DNA of 64,000 bases. Source: Flavobacterium branchiicola. GTDB taxonomy: Bacteria > Bacteroidota > Bacteroidia > Flavobacteriales > Flavobacteriaceae. The notes under the pieces were generated by a model. The model ran no database searches and was not told the DNA's origin. It saw only the letters and a list, made by a program, of their open reading frames with translations. The stretch lies in NCBI RefSeq assembly GCF_018383905.1, contig NZ_JAGYWA010000004.1:1-64000 (forward strand). Reading direction: 5' to 3'. Positions 1 to 7,851 of the stretch are shown here, piece after piece; position 1 is the stretch's first letter; each line of letters begins with the position of its first letter. The translations under genes and the position numbers were made by a program.

Positions 1-2
1 TC

Positions 3-197
3 GCATTGTCTGAAATCTTTGAAGATTTTGAGAACTTAAAAAAGCAAGTCCAGGAATCTATCTTTTTTTATAATCAAATTAGAGTGCATTTATCAATCAA
101 TATGCTGACTCCAAATCAAGCTCATTTACAAAATCAAGTAAAATTGAAAACATGGAAAAAAATAAATCGGAACAAAAGCAATTCTGTTCCGATTTAA
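3..197 (+). CDS. IS3-family transposase OrfB, C-terminal fragment cut by the window edge
   Basis: The reading frame is open from the first bases of the window, so the gene starts upstream. The visible end contains YNQIRVHLSINMLTPNQAH, which matches the C-terminal part of the IS3-family DDE integrase core (pattern YN..R.H..L...TP...H). The catalytic domain is outside the window, so activity cannot be judged. An 11-bp hairpin (164-174 pairing with 185-195) overlaps the stop codon and probably ends transcription. Family assignment is by motif only; the exact IS name is not recognisable here. Confidence 0.7.
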   Translation, partial: ALSEIFEDFENLKKQVQESIFFYNQIRVHLSINMLTPNQAHLQNQVKLKTWKKINRNKSNSVPI

Positions 198-215
198 TTA
201 ATTTTATATTATTAA

Positions 216-241
216 TTCAGTCAACCTTTTTCAGGATAACT
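216..241 (+). mobile_element. probable right end of the IS3-family element
   Basis: About 20 bases after the transposase stop lies AGTCAACCTTTTTCAGGA (219-236), a sequence of the style found at terminal inverted repeats of flavobacterial IS3/IS150-group elements. The left end is outside the window, so neither the inverted repeat nor the target duplication can be confirmed. This is inference from position and resemblance. Confidence 0.4.
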
Positions 242-686
242 CAATTTAGATTTATGAGAGAAAATAAGTCTGTGATTTTTGTCTCAATAGGGATAAAAAA
301 GTACTTTATTAAGTAGTGTTTTTCGTATATTTAAAGTCGTTTATCAAAGAATTTTGATGATTAAAAAGTGTTTTTTTAGACTGAAAAATGAAAAAATGAG
401 TAAAATTATAGGTTTTATCTTGTAAAATTTATCTAAATTTTTAAAACAGCGATTAAATTTATGTTAGGAAATCGGTAAATATTATAAGTTTTGTCTTATG
501 ATTTTAACTAATTTGGTAAAAAATTGATAAAAATGATGTTTTTTGGATTTATTTTTTGGTGGTATTTTCGAACTTTTTGATTGTTGTCAAATCGCCCTAA
601 AAGTGCATTACTAAAGGGGTTTAGGAGAATTTTTAAATTCGTTAAAATTCGTAAAGTGTTGATTTATAGGGTTGTTTTGTATTTGT
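242..686. other. long AT-rich intergenic region, no gene seen
   Basis: Very AT-rich DNA between the IS end and the lysozyme-like gene. No ORF with recognisable protein character, no RNA gene and no strong hairpin was found. Only the promoter-like element at its right edge stands out. Confidence 0.5.
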
Positions 687-694
687 TATCTTTG
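687..694 (+). promoter_or_regulatory. -7 promoter element for the lysozyme-like gene
   Basis: TATCTTTG fits the Bacteroidetes -7 consensus TAnnTTTG and lies 49 bp before the ATG at 744. Candidate upstream TTG elements at 659-661 and 672-674 are at non-ideal distances, so the -33 box is uncertain. Confidence 0.5.
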
Positions 695-743
695 CATCGT
701 AGAAATTTCAAAAGGGTGACAGCGTTTTGAAGAAAAACAATTT

Positions 744-1382
744 ATGATAAAGAAATGGTATTTTTATGCGAGTTTGATCGTTATTATTACATTTTTAAGT
801 TTGGGTTTTAAACCCTTCAACATTGAAGCCAAGCCTTGGTTTCTAACAGAAAAAACAGATGGAACAGAATACATGTTCCCATCACAAGAAAAGGATGATT
901 ATCCTAATTTAAACTTCCCATACACAGGAAACCATTTAATCGGCTTTAAAGAGGCAGTTGCTTTTAAAGAATCACAAGGAAAATACCGTTTGGTAAATTC
1001 ACTTGGTTATATGGGGAAATATCAATTTGGAGCAGAAGCTTTAAGGGCTATTGGTATTAAAAACAACAAAAACTTTTTAAAAGATCCGGCTTTACAAGAA
1101 AAAGCTTTTATTGCATTGCTATCCAAAAACAAATGGATTTTACGTAATGAAATTCAAAAGTATGAAGGGCAAATTATTAGCGGTATTGAAATTACCGAAT
1201 CTGGTATCTTGGCCGCTGCACATCTTGGAGGCGCTGGTTCAGTAAAAAACTTTTTTAAGAACAAAGGAAACAGACATTTTAGAGATGCCTACGGAACTTC
1301 TTTAAAGAGTTATTTAAAAGCTTTTGGAGGATATGATCTTTCGTATATTGAGGCAGATAGTAATGCCACAGTAAACGATTAA
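744..1382 (+). CDS. membrane-anchored lysozyme/transglycosylase-like protein
   Basis: 212 residues with an N-terminal hydrophobic segment (about residues 7-23), so it is probably exported or membrane-anchored and acts on peptidoglycan in the periplasm. The central part has FKESQGKY followed by GYMGKYQFG, the Glu plus G-x-YGKYQF pattern of lysozyme-like and lytic transglycosylase folds; the Glu of KESQG is the likely catalytic acid. The protein is shorter than classical Slt or MltD enzymes and has no LysM repeat. It is monocistronic, with its own -7 element upstream and a bidirectional terminator downstream. Substrate and physiological role are inferred. Confidence 0.6.
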   Translation: MIKKWYFYASLIVIITFLSLGFKPFNIEAKPWFLTEKTDGTEYMFPSQEKDDYPNLNFPYTGNHLIGFKEAVAFKESQGKYRLVNSLGYMGKYQFGAEALRAIGIKNNKNFLKDPALQEKAFIALLSKNKWILRNEIQKYEGQIISGIEITESGILAAAHLGGAGSVKNFFKNKGNRHFRDAYGTSLKSYLKAFGGYDLSYIEADSNATVND

Positions 1383-1401
1383 GAATGAAAAGAAAATAAA
1401 A

Positions 1402-1428
1402 AAATCCCGAAATATTCGGGATTTTTTT
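1402..1428. terminator. bidirectional terminator
   Basis: AAATCCCGAA (1402-1411) pairs with TTCGGGATTT (1415-1424) around a 3-nt loop, with an A run on the left and a T run on the right. It separates the plus-strand lysozyme-like gene from the convergent mutB. Confidence 0.85.
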
Positions 1429-1435
1429 ATTCCTA

Positions 1436-3568
1436 TTAGTCAATTAAGATTTCTAAAATTTGAATGGCTGCTTCACTAATTTTAGTCCCGGGACCAAAAA
1501 CGGCTACTGCACCAGCATCAAATAAATATTGATAGTCCTGTGCCGGAATTACGCCACCCACAATCACCATAATATCTTCACGACCATGTTTTTTAAGTTC
1601 TTCAATTACCTGCGGTACTAATGTTTTATGCCCCGCAGCTAAAGAAGAAACTCCTAAAATGTGAACGTCATTTTCAACTGCTTGTTTTGCAGCTTCGGCA
1701 GGAGTTTGAAAAAGCGGACCTATATCTACATCAAAACCTACATCGGCATAACCTGTTGCCACAACTTTTGCACCTCGGTCATGTCCATCCTGTCCCATTT
1801 TGGCAATCATAATTCTTGGACGCCTTCCTTCTTGTTTTGCAAAAGCATCTGCTAATTGCTTAGCCTTTTCAAAATTTTCGTCATTTTTTATTGCTGCACT
1901 ATACACACCGCTAAAGGATTTAATTTGTGCTTTAAATCTGCCGAAAACACTTTCAAGAGCATCGCTAATTTCTCCTAATGTTGCTTTTTCGCGTGCAGCT
2001 TCGGTAGCAATTTCCAGTAAGTTTCCTTCTCCGGTTTCGGCACAATGAATTAATTTTTCCAGTGATTGATTTACTTTTTCAGTATTTCTTTTTGCTTTTA
2101 TTTCAGTAAGTCGTTCAATTTGCTGTTTACGAACCATTTGGTTGTCGACATCTAAAATATGTAACGGATCTTCTTTTTCTAATCTAAATTGGTTGACTCC
2201 AACAATAATATCCTGGCCGCTATCAATCTTTGCTTGCTTTCTTGCAGCAGCTTCTTCGATTCTAAGTTTAGGAATTCCCGCTTCGATAGCTTTTGTCATA
2301 CCACCTAATTCTTCAACTTCTTCGATTAGTTTCCAGGTATTTTTTAGGATTTCATTAGTCAATGATTCAACGTAATAACTTCCTCCCCAAGGATCAACTG
2401 TTTTGGTAATTTTAGTTTCTTCCTGTAAAAATATTTGAGTATTACGGGCAATTCTGGCTGAGAAGTCAGTTGGAAGTGCAATTGCTTCATCAAGTGCATT
2501 AGTATGCAATGATTGCGTTCCTCCAAATGCAGCTGCAGTAGCCTCAATACAAGTTCTTGCTACATTGTTAAAAGGATCTTGCTCTGTTAAACTCCATCCA
2601 CTAGTTTGGCAATGGGTTCTAAGAGCTAAGGATTTATCGCTTTTTGGATTAAATTGCTGAATTAATTTTGCCCAGATCATTCGACCGGCTCTCATTTTAG
2701 CGATTTCCATGAAATGATTCATTCCAATAGCCCAAAAGAAAGAAAGGCGAGGGGCAAATTCATCAATTGACATTCCCGTGGATAATCCGGTTCTAATGTA
2801 TTCTAAACCATCTGCTAGTGTATACGCCAATTCGATATCTGCAGTTGCACCGGCTTCCTGCATATGATAACCTGAAATCGAAATAGAATTGAATTTTGGC
2901 ATTTTTTTGCTGGTAAACTCAAAAATATCAGCGATGATTTTCATAGAAGGTGTTGGCGGATAGATATAAGTATTACGCACCATAAATTCCTTCAAAATGT
3001 CATTTTGAATTGTTCCTGACAGTTTATTCAGGGAGACGCCTTGTTCTTCGGCTGCAACAATATAAAAGGCCATAATAGGCAGAACAGCACCATTCATAGT
3101 CATTGATACTGACATTTCATCTAATGGAATCTGATCGAATAATACTTTCATATCTTCAACAGAATCAATCGCAACTCCGGCTTTTCCAACATCACCAACG
3201 ACTCTTTCATGATCTGAATCGTAACCTCGGTGCGTTGGTAAATCAAAAGCAATAGATAATCCTTTTTGTCCGGCAGCAAGGTTTCTTCTGTAAAAAGCAT
3301 TACTTTCTTCTGCGGTTGAAAATCCGGCATATTGACGAATTGTCCATGGACGTCTAACGTACATTGTTGCATAAGGCCCACGTAAGTTTGGAGCAAAGCC
3401 AGCTCCGAAATCAAGAAATTCTAAATCTTCCAGATCTTTTTCTGAATAGTTTTTTTTGATTTCAATTCCTTCTGCAGTGGTGAAGTTATCAGAAGTTGAA
3501 TTAACTTCCAATGTTTCACGTTTAACTTCGAATTTTATATGTTTAAGGTCTTTTCTCAATTGTAACAA
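1436..3568 (-). CDS. mutB: methylmalonyl-CoA mutase large (catalytic) subunit
   Basis: 710 residues, the usual length of the adenosylcobalamin-dependent subunit that interconverts methylmalonyl-CoA and succinyl-CoA. The N-terminal TIM-barrel part shows [20 protein letters not shown] and [13 protein letters not shown] of the substrate channel. The C-terminal B12 domain has [20 protein letters not shown], the DxHxxG motif whose His ligates cobalt. There is no ATG near the N-terminus: the frame opens with TTG at 3568 or a second TTG at 3559, and the latter gives an N-terminus starting at RKDLKH. It starts 3 nt after the toxin gene, so it is probably translated from the same transcript as mutA and the toxin-antitoxin pair. 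Confidence 0.95.
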   Translation of the reverse strand: MLQLRKDLKHIKFEVKRETLEVNSTSDNFTTAEGIEIKKNYSEKDLEDLEFLDFGAGFAPNLRGPYATMYVRRPWTIRQYAGFSTAEESNAFYRRNLAAGQKGLSIAFDLPTHRGYDSDHERVVGDVGKAGVAIDSVEDMKVLFDQIPLDEMSVSMTMNGAVLPIMAFYIVAAEEQGVSLNKLSGTIQNDILKEFMVRNTYIYPPTPSMKIIADIFEFTSKKMPKFNSISISGYHMQEAGATADIELAYTLADGLEYIRTGLSTGMSIDEFAPRLSFFWAIGMNHFMEIAKMRAGRMIWAKLIQQFNPKSDKSLALRTHCQTSGWSLTEQDPFNNVARTCIEATAAAFGGTQSLHTNALDEAIALPTDFSARIARNTQIFLQEETKITKTVDPWGGSYYVESLTNEILKNTWKLIEEVEELGGMTKAIEAGIPKLRIEEAAARKQAKIDSGQDIIVGVNQFRLEKEDPLHILDVDNQMVRKQQIERLTEIKAKRNTEKVNQSLEKLIHCAETGEGNLLEIATEAAREKATLGEISDALESVFGRFKAQIKSFSGVYSAAIKNDENFEKAKQLADAFAKQEGRRPRIMIAKMGQDGHDRGAKVVATGYADVGFDVDIGPLFQTPAEAAKQAVENDVHILGVSSLAAGHKTLVPQVIEELKKHGREDIMVIVGGVIPAQDYQYLFDAGAVAVFGPGTKISEAAIQILEILID

Positions 3569-3571
3569 ATT

Positions 3572-3862
3572 TTAGAATAAATTCAAATCACTATCTCTGG
3601 ACGTGTGAAAAATGGATTTTATTACGATTTTATCTTGATAAATAGAATAATGAATTGCGTACGGGAATATTTTAAAAAATATGATTCTGGTATTGTCGTA
3701 TTTTATTTGAAACAGTAGTGGATCATTTTTAAGTCTTGTTAAACTTTCCTTGAACGAATCATTAAACTTTCGAGCTAAATTTGAATTAATAACTTTATAC
3801 CAGAGTAAAGATTTTTTATAATCAGCTTTTGCTTCTGGAATAATTATTATTTTATAATTCAT
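3572..3862 (-). CDS. RelE/ParE-type toxin
   Basis: About 96 residues starting at ATG 3862; a TTG two codons earlier is less likely. The sequence has the ParE/RelE layout: a beta strand (YKIIIIPEAKADY), two helices with SLLWY and FNDSFKESLTRL, then a C-terminal sheet ending in YAIHYSIYQDKIVIKSIFHT. ParE and RelE toxins inhibit gyrase or cleave mRNA; which applies cannot be read from the sequence. The start overlaps the 3' end of the antitoxin gene by 11 nt, typical of coupled toxin-antitoxin translation. It sits between the two mutase subunit genes. Confidence 0.8.
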   Translation of the reverse strand: MNYKIIIIPEAKADYKKSLLWYKVINSNLARKFNDSFKESLTRLKNDPLLFQIKYDNTRIIFFKIFPYAIHYSIYQDKIVIKSIFHTSRDSDLNLF

Positions 3863-4088
3863 TTTCAATTTCTTTTAAAAAATCATCAATAGCTGAAGCG
3901 TTTTTTGGATTTTTTAAATAGTTTTCTGTTCTTTCCCTAACTAGGTCAATTTGCCATTGAGGGGTTTTATATTCGTCACGTTGAATAGGTAAAATAATTA
4001 CTTCTACTTCGTCTGCTATAAAATCATCAGGTAGAATAACAGTTACAGAATGATTTTTAACTGTTATAATTTGTCTTATTGCTTCCAT
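3852..4088 (-). CDS. antitoxin partner of the RelE/ParE-type toxin
   Basis: 78 residues, acidic and lysine/glutamate-rich at the C-terminus (YLKNPKNASAIDDFLKEIEN), where antitoxins of this kind usually wrap the toxin. The N-terminal half (NHSVTVILPDDFIADEVEVI) resembles a short AbrB/MazE-like beta fold that could bind DNA. No close family name is claimed. Position upstream of the toxin and the 11-nt overlap are the main evidence. It starts 41 nt after the mutA stop. Confidence 0.7.
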   Translation of the reverse strand: MEAIRQIITVKNHSVTVILPDDFIADEVEVIILPIQRDEYKTPQWQIDLVRERTENYLKNPKNASAIDDFLKEIENEL

Positions 4089-4129
4089 AATTACTTTAAT
4101 TTATATTCAATTTGGCGATTCGATAATTT

Positions 4130-5494
4130 TTATTCAAGTTCTAAACGTTCTTGTTCTAGTTTCTCGGCTAATCTTTTTTCTATTATCGGTGTAATTAATG
4201 TTTTTCTTGGTTTAATTTTTACAAAAGGAAACAATTCTAAATCGTGTTTCATCTTGTCTTCTTTATTGGGGTATTTATTCGTTCCTAATAGAACTTCTTT
4301 TTTAGAATCGAATAAATCCTGTTCTTTATTAGCGCTTTCCTGAATTTTCTTTTTAATCGTTCCGTCGTTCAGCAGTTTTAAGAATCCTCCATTGGCTTCA
4401 ATATCTTTAAATAAAGTAAGACTTTTTTCTGCCAGTTGTGTGGTTAAACTTTCGATATAATAACTGCCATCAGCCGGATTATTTACTTTGTCAAAATAAC
4501 TTTCGTGTTTAAGAACTAGCAATTGATTCCGGGCAATACGATCTCCAAATTCATTGTCTTTATGGTATAATGCATCATAAGGCAAATTGGCAATAGAATC
4601 TGCACCTCCTAAAATTGCCGACATGCATTCAGTTGTAGTACGAAGCATATTAACATTGTAATCGTAAATAGTCTTATTACGTTTCGTTGGTGTTGCGAGA
4701 ATATGACATTTTATATTTGGATTGTATTCCGCAGCAATTAATTTGAAAAGCATTCGTAAAGCGCGAAGTTTTGCAATTTCAAAGAAATAATTCGTTCCAA
4801 TCGATACCTGAAAAACAATTGGAGTTACAATATTGGGTAAACGATTTAAATATTCGTTTGCATGTGCTAAGCTGTAAGCAATTTGCTGTGTAATATTGGC
4901 TCCGGCATTTTGGTACAAACCTAAATCAATACTTAATAGTGAAATATTAGTTGTCGCTTTTGAAATGTTTTCGAGTGTTTCAAAATTATTTTTATCCGAT
5001 GTGGTAAACCAGTTTCCTTCTCTGGCAAAATGACCAATTGGATCAATATTACAGAAAAAAGTAGCTTTTTTTTGTATTGCAATTGAATCCAGTTTTTTTA
5101 CGAAATCGATTGAAATAAAACTCAAATTAAAGTAAACGATTCTGTTTTCTAAAGGAAGAGTTTCAAGTAGTTTTTGAATATCAATATTTTCATTTTCTAT
5201 TGAAAAACGTAAACTTTCAGCACCTCTTTCGATAGTATTTATGGCCCTGTGAATCGATTTCTCGACATCATGAACAAATATATTTTGACAGATAGTAAAA
5301 TTTGAGACCTGAGTTTCTGCAGATGAAGCACCAGTAAACTCATCGCAGTGATAAAAAGGTTTTACCTGAATATCTTCGGGAGAATTCCAGATAACCGTTT
5401 CGTTATAATCAGCTCCATCCAGTTCAAACTGAATTTTTTGTTTCCATTGTTTGGATGAAATCGGATTGAAATCGTTGAACAGGGTAGTGGCCAT
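4130..5494 (-). CDS. mutA: methylmalonyl-CoA mutase small subunit
   Basis: 454 residues with N-terminal FNPISSKQWKQKIQFELDGA and a mutase-like barrel (GTNYFFEIAKLRALRMLF, DADSIANLPYDALYH-like segments, GSYYIESLT). It has no DxHxxG B12 motif, as expected for the non-catalytic subunit. It is shorter than the small subunit of Propionibacterium because the C-terminal domain is missing, a form common in Bacteroidetes. It is the first gene of the mutA-antitoxin-toxin-mutB run and follows the ftsB-like gene by 16 nt, so it may belong to a longer transcript. Confidence 0.9.
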   Translation of the reverse strand: MATTLFNDFNPISSKQWKQKIQFELDGADYNETVIWNSPEDIQVKPFYHCDEFTGASSAETQVSNFTICQNIFVHDVEKSIHRAINTIERGAESLRFSIENENIDIQKLLETLPLENRIVYFNLSFISIDFVKKLDSIAIQKKATFFCNIDPIGHFAREGNWFTTSDKNNFETLENISKATTNISLLSIDLGLYQNAGANITQQIAYSLAHANEYLNRLPNIVTPIVFQVSIGTNYFFEIAKLRALRMLFKLIAAEYNPNIKCHILATPTKRNKTIYDYNVNMLRTTTECMSAILGGADSIANLPYDALYHKDNEFGDRIARNQLLVLKHESYFDKVNNPADGSYYIESLTTQLAEKSLTLFKDIEANGGFLKLLNDGTIKKKIQESANKEQDLFDSKKEVLLGTNKYPNKEDKMKHDLELFPFVKIKPRKTLITPIIEKRLAEKLEQERLELE

Positions 5495-5510
5495 TGAGTG
5501 TTTTTTCTAA

Positions 5511-5843
5511 TTATTCTTTATCTTGAATGGTATCTCCTTCAAATTGTATGATATAAATATCTTCGCTGTCTTTTTTCATAAAGTACTTTTCGCGAGCATA
5601 TTTTTCTATTTGTTCAGGATTTTTGAGTTGCTTTATCTGTTCCTGATCTTTTTTTATTTCTTGCTGATAATATTTTTTATTATCCTGTAATTCATTTATC
5701 TGACCATCAAGAAATCGATGATCAAAATAAGAGTAGTTGTCTAAAAATAGCATCCAGACAATAAAAAACAGCAAAACCCAAACATACTTATTGCCAAGGT
5801 ATTTGTACCATTTTTTGCCTTTATACGGATTTTTTAATTTCAT
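5511..5843 (-). CDS. FtsB/DivIC-type septum formation protein
   Basis: 110 residues with a short basic N-terminus, one membrane span (about residues 18-36, VWVLLFFIVWMLFL) and a following coiled coil (INELQDNKKYYQQEIKKDQE) ending in the family signature NPEQIEKYAREKYFMKKDSE. FtsB/DivIC proteins link FtsL to FtsQ/DivIB in the division machinery and face the periplasm. Length and topology are normal for the family. Whether to call it FtsB or DivIC is a matter of naming. Confidence 0.85.
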   Translation of the reverse strand: MKLKNPYKGKKWYKYLGNKYVWVLLFFIVWMLFLDNYSYFDHRFLDGQINELQDNKKYYQQEIKKDQEQIKQLKNPEQIEKYAREKYFMKKDSEDIYIIQFEGDTIQDKE

Positions 5844-5883
5844 TTTTAAACGAATATTTCTTTTGAATTTGATTGTTTTTTTT

Positions 5884-5992
5884 TAGCCCCGATAAAGCCG
5901 GTATCCTTTTTATGTCAGCCGCGGCCGACATAAAAAGATAAAGGCGAAAGCGGGACACGAGTGAAACGAATTGGCAAAGCACTCAGCTCCTA
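5884..5992. repeat. GC-rich structured intergenic element
   Basis: A block of much higher GC than its surroundings. The core is an 11-bp perfect stem CTTTTTATGTC (5907-5917) with GACATAAAAAG (5928-5938), capped by the self-complementary GCCGCGGC. The outer flanks (AGCCCCGATAAAGCCGGTATC and GATAAAGGCGAAAGCGGGAC) pair imperfectly, giving a long rod-like hairpin. It lies between the uridine kinase and ftsB-like genes, both on the minus strand. From memory, similar elements beginning TAGCCCCGAT recur in Flavobacterium genomes; no second copy is in this window. Confidence 0.65.
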
Positions 5993-6021
5993 ATTATTAT
6001 GGTTTAAATTTACGATAAAAA

Positions 6022-6630
6022 TTATAAAATTCGCTGATTAATTACAGCACGAACCACGTCAATTGCTACTGTGTTGTATTTGTCATTTGGAATGATAATG
6101 TCAGCAAAAGCTTTTGATGGCTCGATAAATTGCTCATGCATAGGTTTTAATGTGTTCTGATAACGGTTTAAAACTTCATCAATATCACGTCCGCGTTCTG
6201 AAATATCTCTTTTTAAACGACGTATTAATCTTTCGTCTGAATCTGCATGAACAAATATTTTAATGTCGAACATTTCACGTAATTCCGGATTTGTTAAGAT
6301 TAAAATTCCTTCAACGATCATTACTTTTCTAGGATGAGTTGAAACGGTATCATCAGTTCTGTTGTGTTGTATAAAAGAATATACGGGCTGATCAATTGTT
6401 TCTCCGGCTTTTAGCGCTTTTAAATGTTTTACTAACAATTCAAAATCAATAGCACGCGGGTGATCAAAATTAATTAATGCTCTTTCGTCAAAAGACAAAT
6501 TGGTTGTCTCTTTATAATACGAATCCTGAGAAATTACGCCAACTTCAGTGTCTGGTAATTCGTTCATGATTTGGTGTACTACTGTTGTTTTTCCACTTCC
6601 TGTTCCTCCTGCAAGTCCAATAATGAGCAT
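6022..6630 (-). CDS. udk: uridine kinase
   Basis: 202 residues. It phosphorylates uridine and cytidine with ATP or GTP in pyrimidine salvage. The P-loop is GGTGSGKTT at residues 8-16. SQDSYYK (about 34-40), FDHPRAIDF (substrate-binding) and RRLKRDISERGR (lid) all match the Udk family, and the length is typical (about 205-213). A -7 element lies just upstream (6657-6664 on the minus strand). Confidence 0.93.
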   Translation of the reverse strand: MLIIGLAGGTGSGKTTVVHQIMNELPDTEVGVISQDSYYKETTNLSFDERALINFDHPRAIDFELLVKHLKALKAGETIDQPVYSFIQHNRTDDTVSTHPRKVMIVEGILILTNPELREMFDIKIFVHADSDERLIRRLKRDISERGRDIDEVLNRYQNTLKPMHEQFIEPSKAFADIIIPNDKYNTVAIDVVRAVINQRIL

Positions 6631-6656
6631 AAATTTGATGTTATATAATTATTTGA

Positions 6657-6664
6657 CAAAAATA
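6657..6664 (-). promoter_or_regulatory. -7 promoter element for udk
   Basis: On the minus strand the sequence reads TATTTTTG, matching TAnnTTTG, 27 bp before the udk ATG. No clear -33 box was seen. Confidence 0.4.
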
Positions 6665-6806
6665 ATAATTTAAGTGATTTGTATTAACATATTATTTATT
6701 TAAACCATATAAGTTGTATATGTAAAAATTAGTAGAAAATTTTTTAAGTAAAACATTCCTTAACTGAACTTATATCACTTAAATGGTTAAAAACATTGAT
6801 TTTGTC

Positions 6807-6842
6807 ATAAAAAAATCCCGAAAGCTTAACTCTCGGGATTTT
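6807..6842 (-). terminator. terminator of the dienoyl-CoA reductase-like gene
   Basis: AATCCCGA (6814-6821) pairs with TCGGGATT (6833-6840). On the minus strand the stem is followed by a T run (plus-strand A run 6809-6815), so it ends transcription coming from 6896-7777 before udk. Confidence 0.8.
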
Positions 6843-6895
6843 GTGCAATCAGTATAGTTTTAATAAAATATTCTGAGTTTAGTAAGCACTTGTAA

Positions 6896-7777
6896 TTATT
6901 TATTCTTTTTTGCTTTTATCATCATTTCTAGCTGATCCCAAAGCTCTTCAGGAATTGCTTCTAATAGATTGAATTGTCCGGCACCTTTTAACCATTCGCC
7001 TCCATCAATTGTAATTACATCTCCGTTTACATAAGCAGAGAAATCAGAAACTAAATAAGCCGCCAAATTGGCTAATTCCTGATGGTCACCAACACGTTTT
7101 AATGGAACTTTTTTTGCCATATCAAACTTTTCAGCAAGATCTCCCGGTAATAATCTGTCCCATGCGCCTTTTGTAGGGAATGGTCCCGGAGCAATCGCAT
7201 TAGAACGAATTCCGTATTTTGCCCATTCTACAGCAAGACTTCTTGTCATGGCCAAAACTCCTGCTTTTGCAGTAGCACTTGGTACTACATAAGCCGAACC
7301 TGTCCAGGCGTAAGTAGTTACAATATTTAAAATCGTAGCCGATGTTTGTTTAGTGTCGATCCAGTGTTTTCCAAAAGCAAGTGTACAGTTTTTAGAACCT
7401 TTCAATACAATATCAATAACAGTATCAAAAGCATTGGCAGACAATCTTTCAGTTGGAGAAATAAAGTTTCCAGCTGCATTGTTTAATAAAACATCTACTT
7501 TACCAAAAACTTTTAAAGTTTCCTGAAGCATATTTTCTACTTCTTCATAATGACGAACGTCACATTGAAGAGGTAAACATTTTCCGCCAGTCTCATTTTC
7601 AAGTTCTGTAGCAGTTGCTTTTAATTTTTCTAAATCTCTTGAAGTTATCGCTACCTGAGCTCCTAATTCCAGGAAATATTTAGTCATAGCTTTGCCTAAT
7701 CCGCTTCCGCCACCTGTAACAACAATAACTTTGCCTTTTAAAGCATCATCACGTAACATTTTATCTGTATAGCTCAT
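6896..7777 (-). CDS. SDR oxidoreductase resembling NADPH-dependent 2,4-dienoyl-CoA reductase
   Basis: 293 residues. Rossmann motif TGGGSGLG (21-28), NNAAGNFISPTERLS (99-113) and the C-terminal extension (LLEAIPEELWDQLE) follow the mitochondrial DECR1 type, not the flavin-dependent bacterial FadH. The usual SDR YxxxK is absent; instead Y156 (TTYAWTG) and K171 (SATAKAG) are 15 residues apart, the spacing of the catalytic Tyr and Lys in DECR1. The expected reaction is reduction of 2,4-dienoyl-CoA to 3-enoyl-CoA in unsaturated fatty acid beta-oxidation, in the cytoplasm. The gene appears monocistronic with its own terminator. Substrate is inferred from homology. Confidence 0.8.
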   Translation of the reverse strand: MSYTDKMLRDDALKGKVIVVTGGGSGLGKAMTKYFLELGAQVAITSRDLEKLKATATELENETGGKCLPLQCDVRHYEEVENMLQETLKVFGKVDVLLNNAAGNFISPTERLSANAFDTVIDIVLKGSKNCTLAFGKHWIDTKQTSATILNIVTTYAWTGSAYVVPSATAKAGVLAMTRSLAVEWAKYGIRSNAIAPGPFPTKGAWDRLLPGDLAEKFDMAKKVPLKRVGDHQELANLAAYLVSDFSAYVNGDVITIDGGEWLKGAGQFNLLEAIPEELWDQLEMMIKAKKNK

Positions 7778-7851
7778 ACTTTTCTTTTTTTACAATATTA
7801 ATTAAAAAAATAGGATGCACGCATAATATTGTTATAAAATTTTAATAAACT

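Noticed and set aside
1621..2048. Plus-strand ORFs opposite mutB
   Set aside because: They are shadows of the strongly conserved mutB coding frame and show no family pattern.
3569..4129. Direct repeats bordering the toxin-antitoxin pair as proof of insertion
   Set aside because: No convincing direct or inverted repeat was found at the two junctions.
5884..5992. Riboswitch or tRNA-like gene
   Set aside because: No known aptamer or tRNA fold fits; the element is a long rod of inverted repeats.
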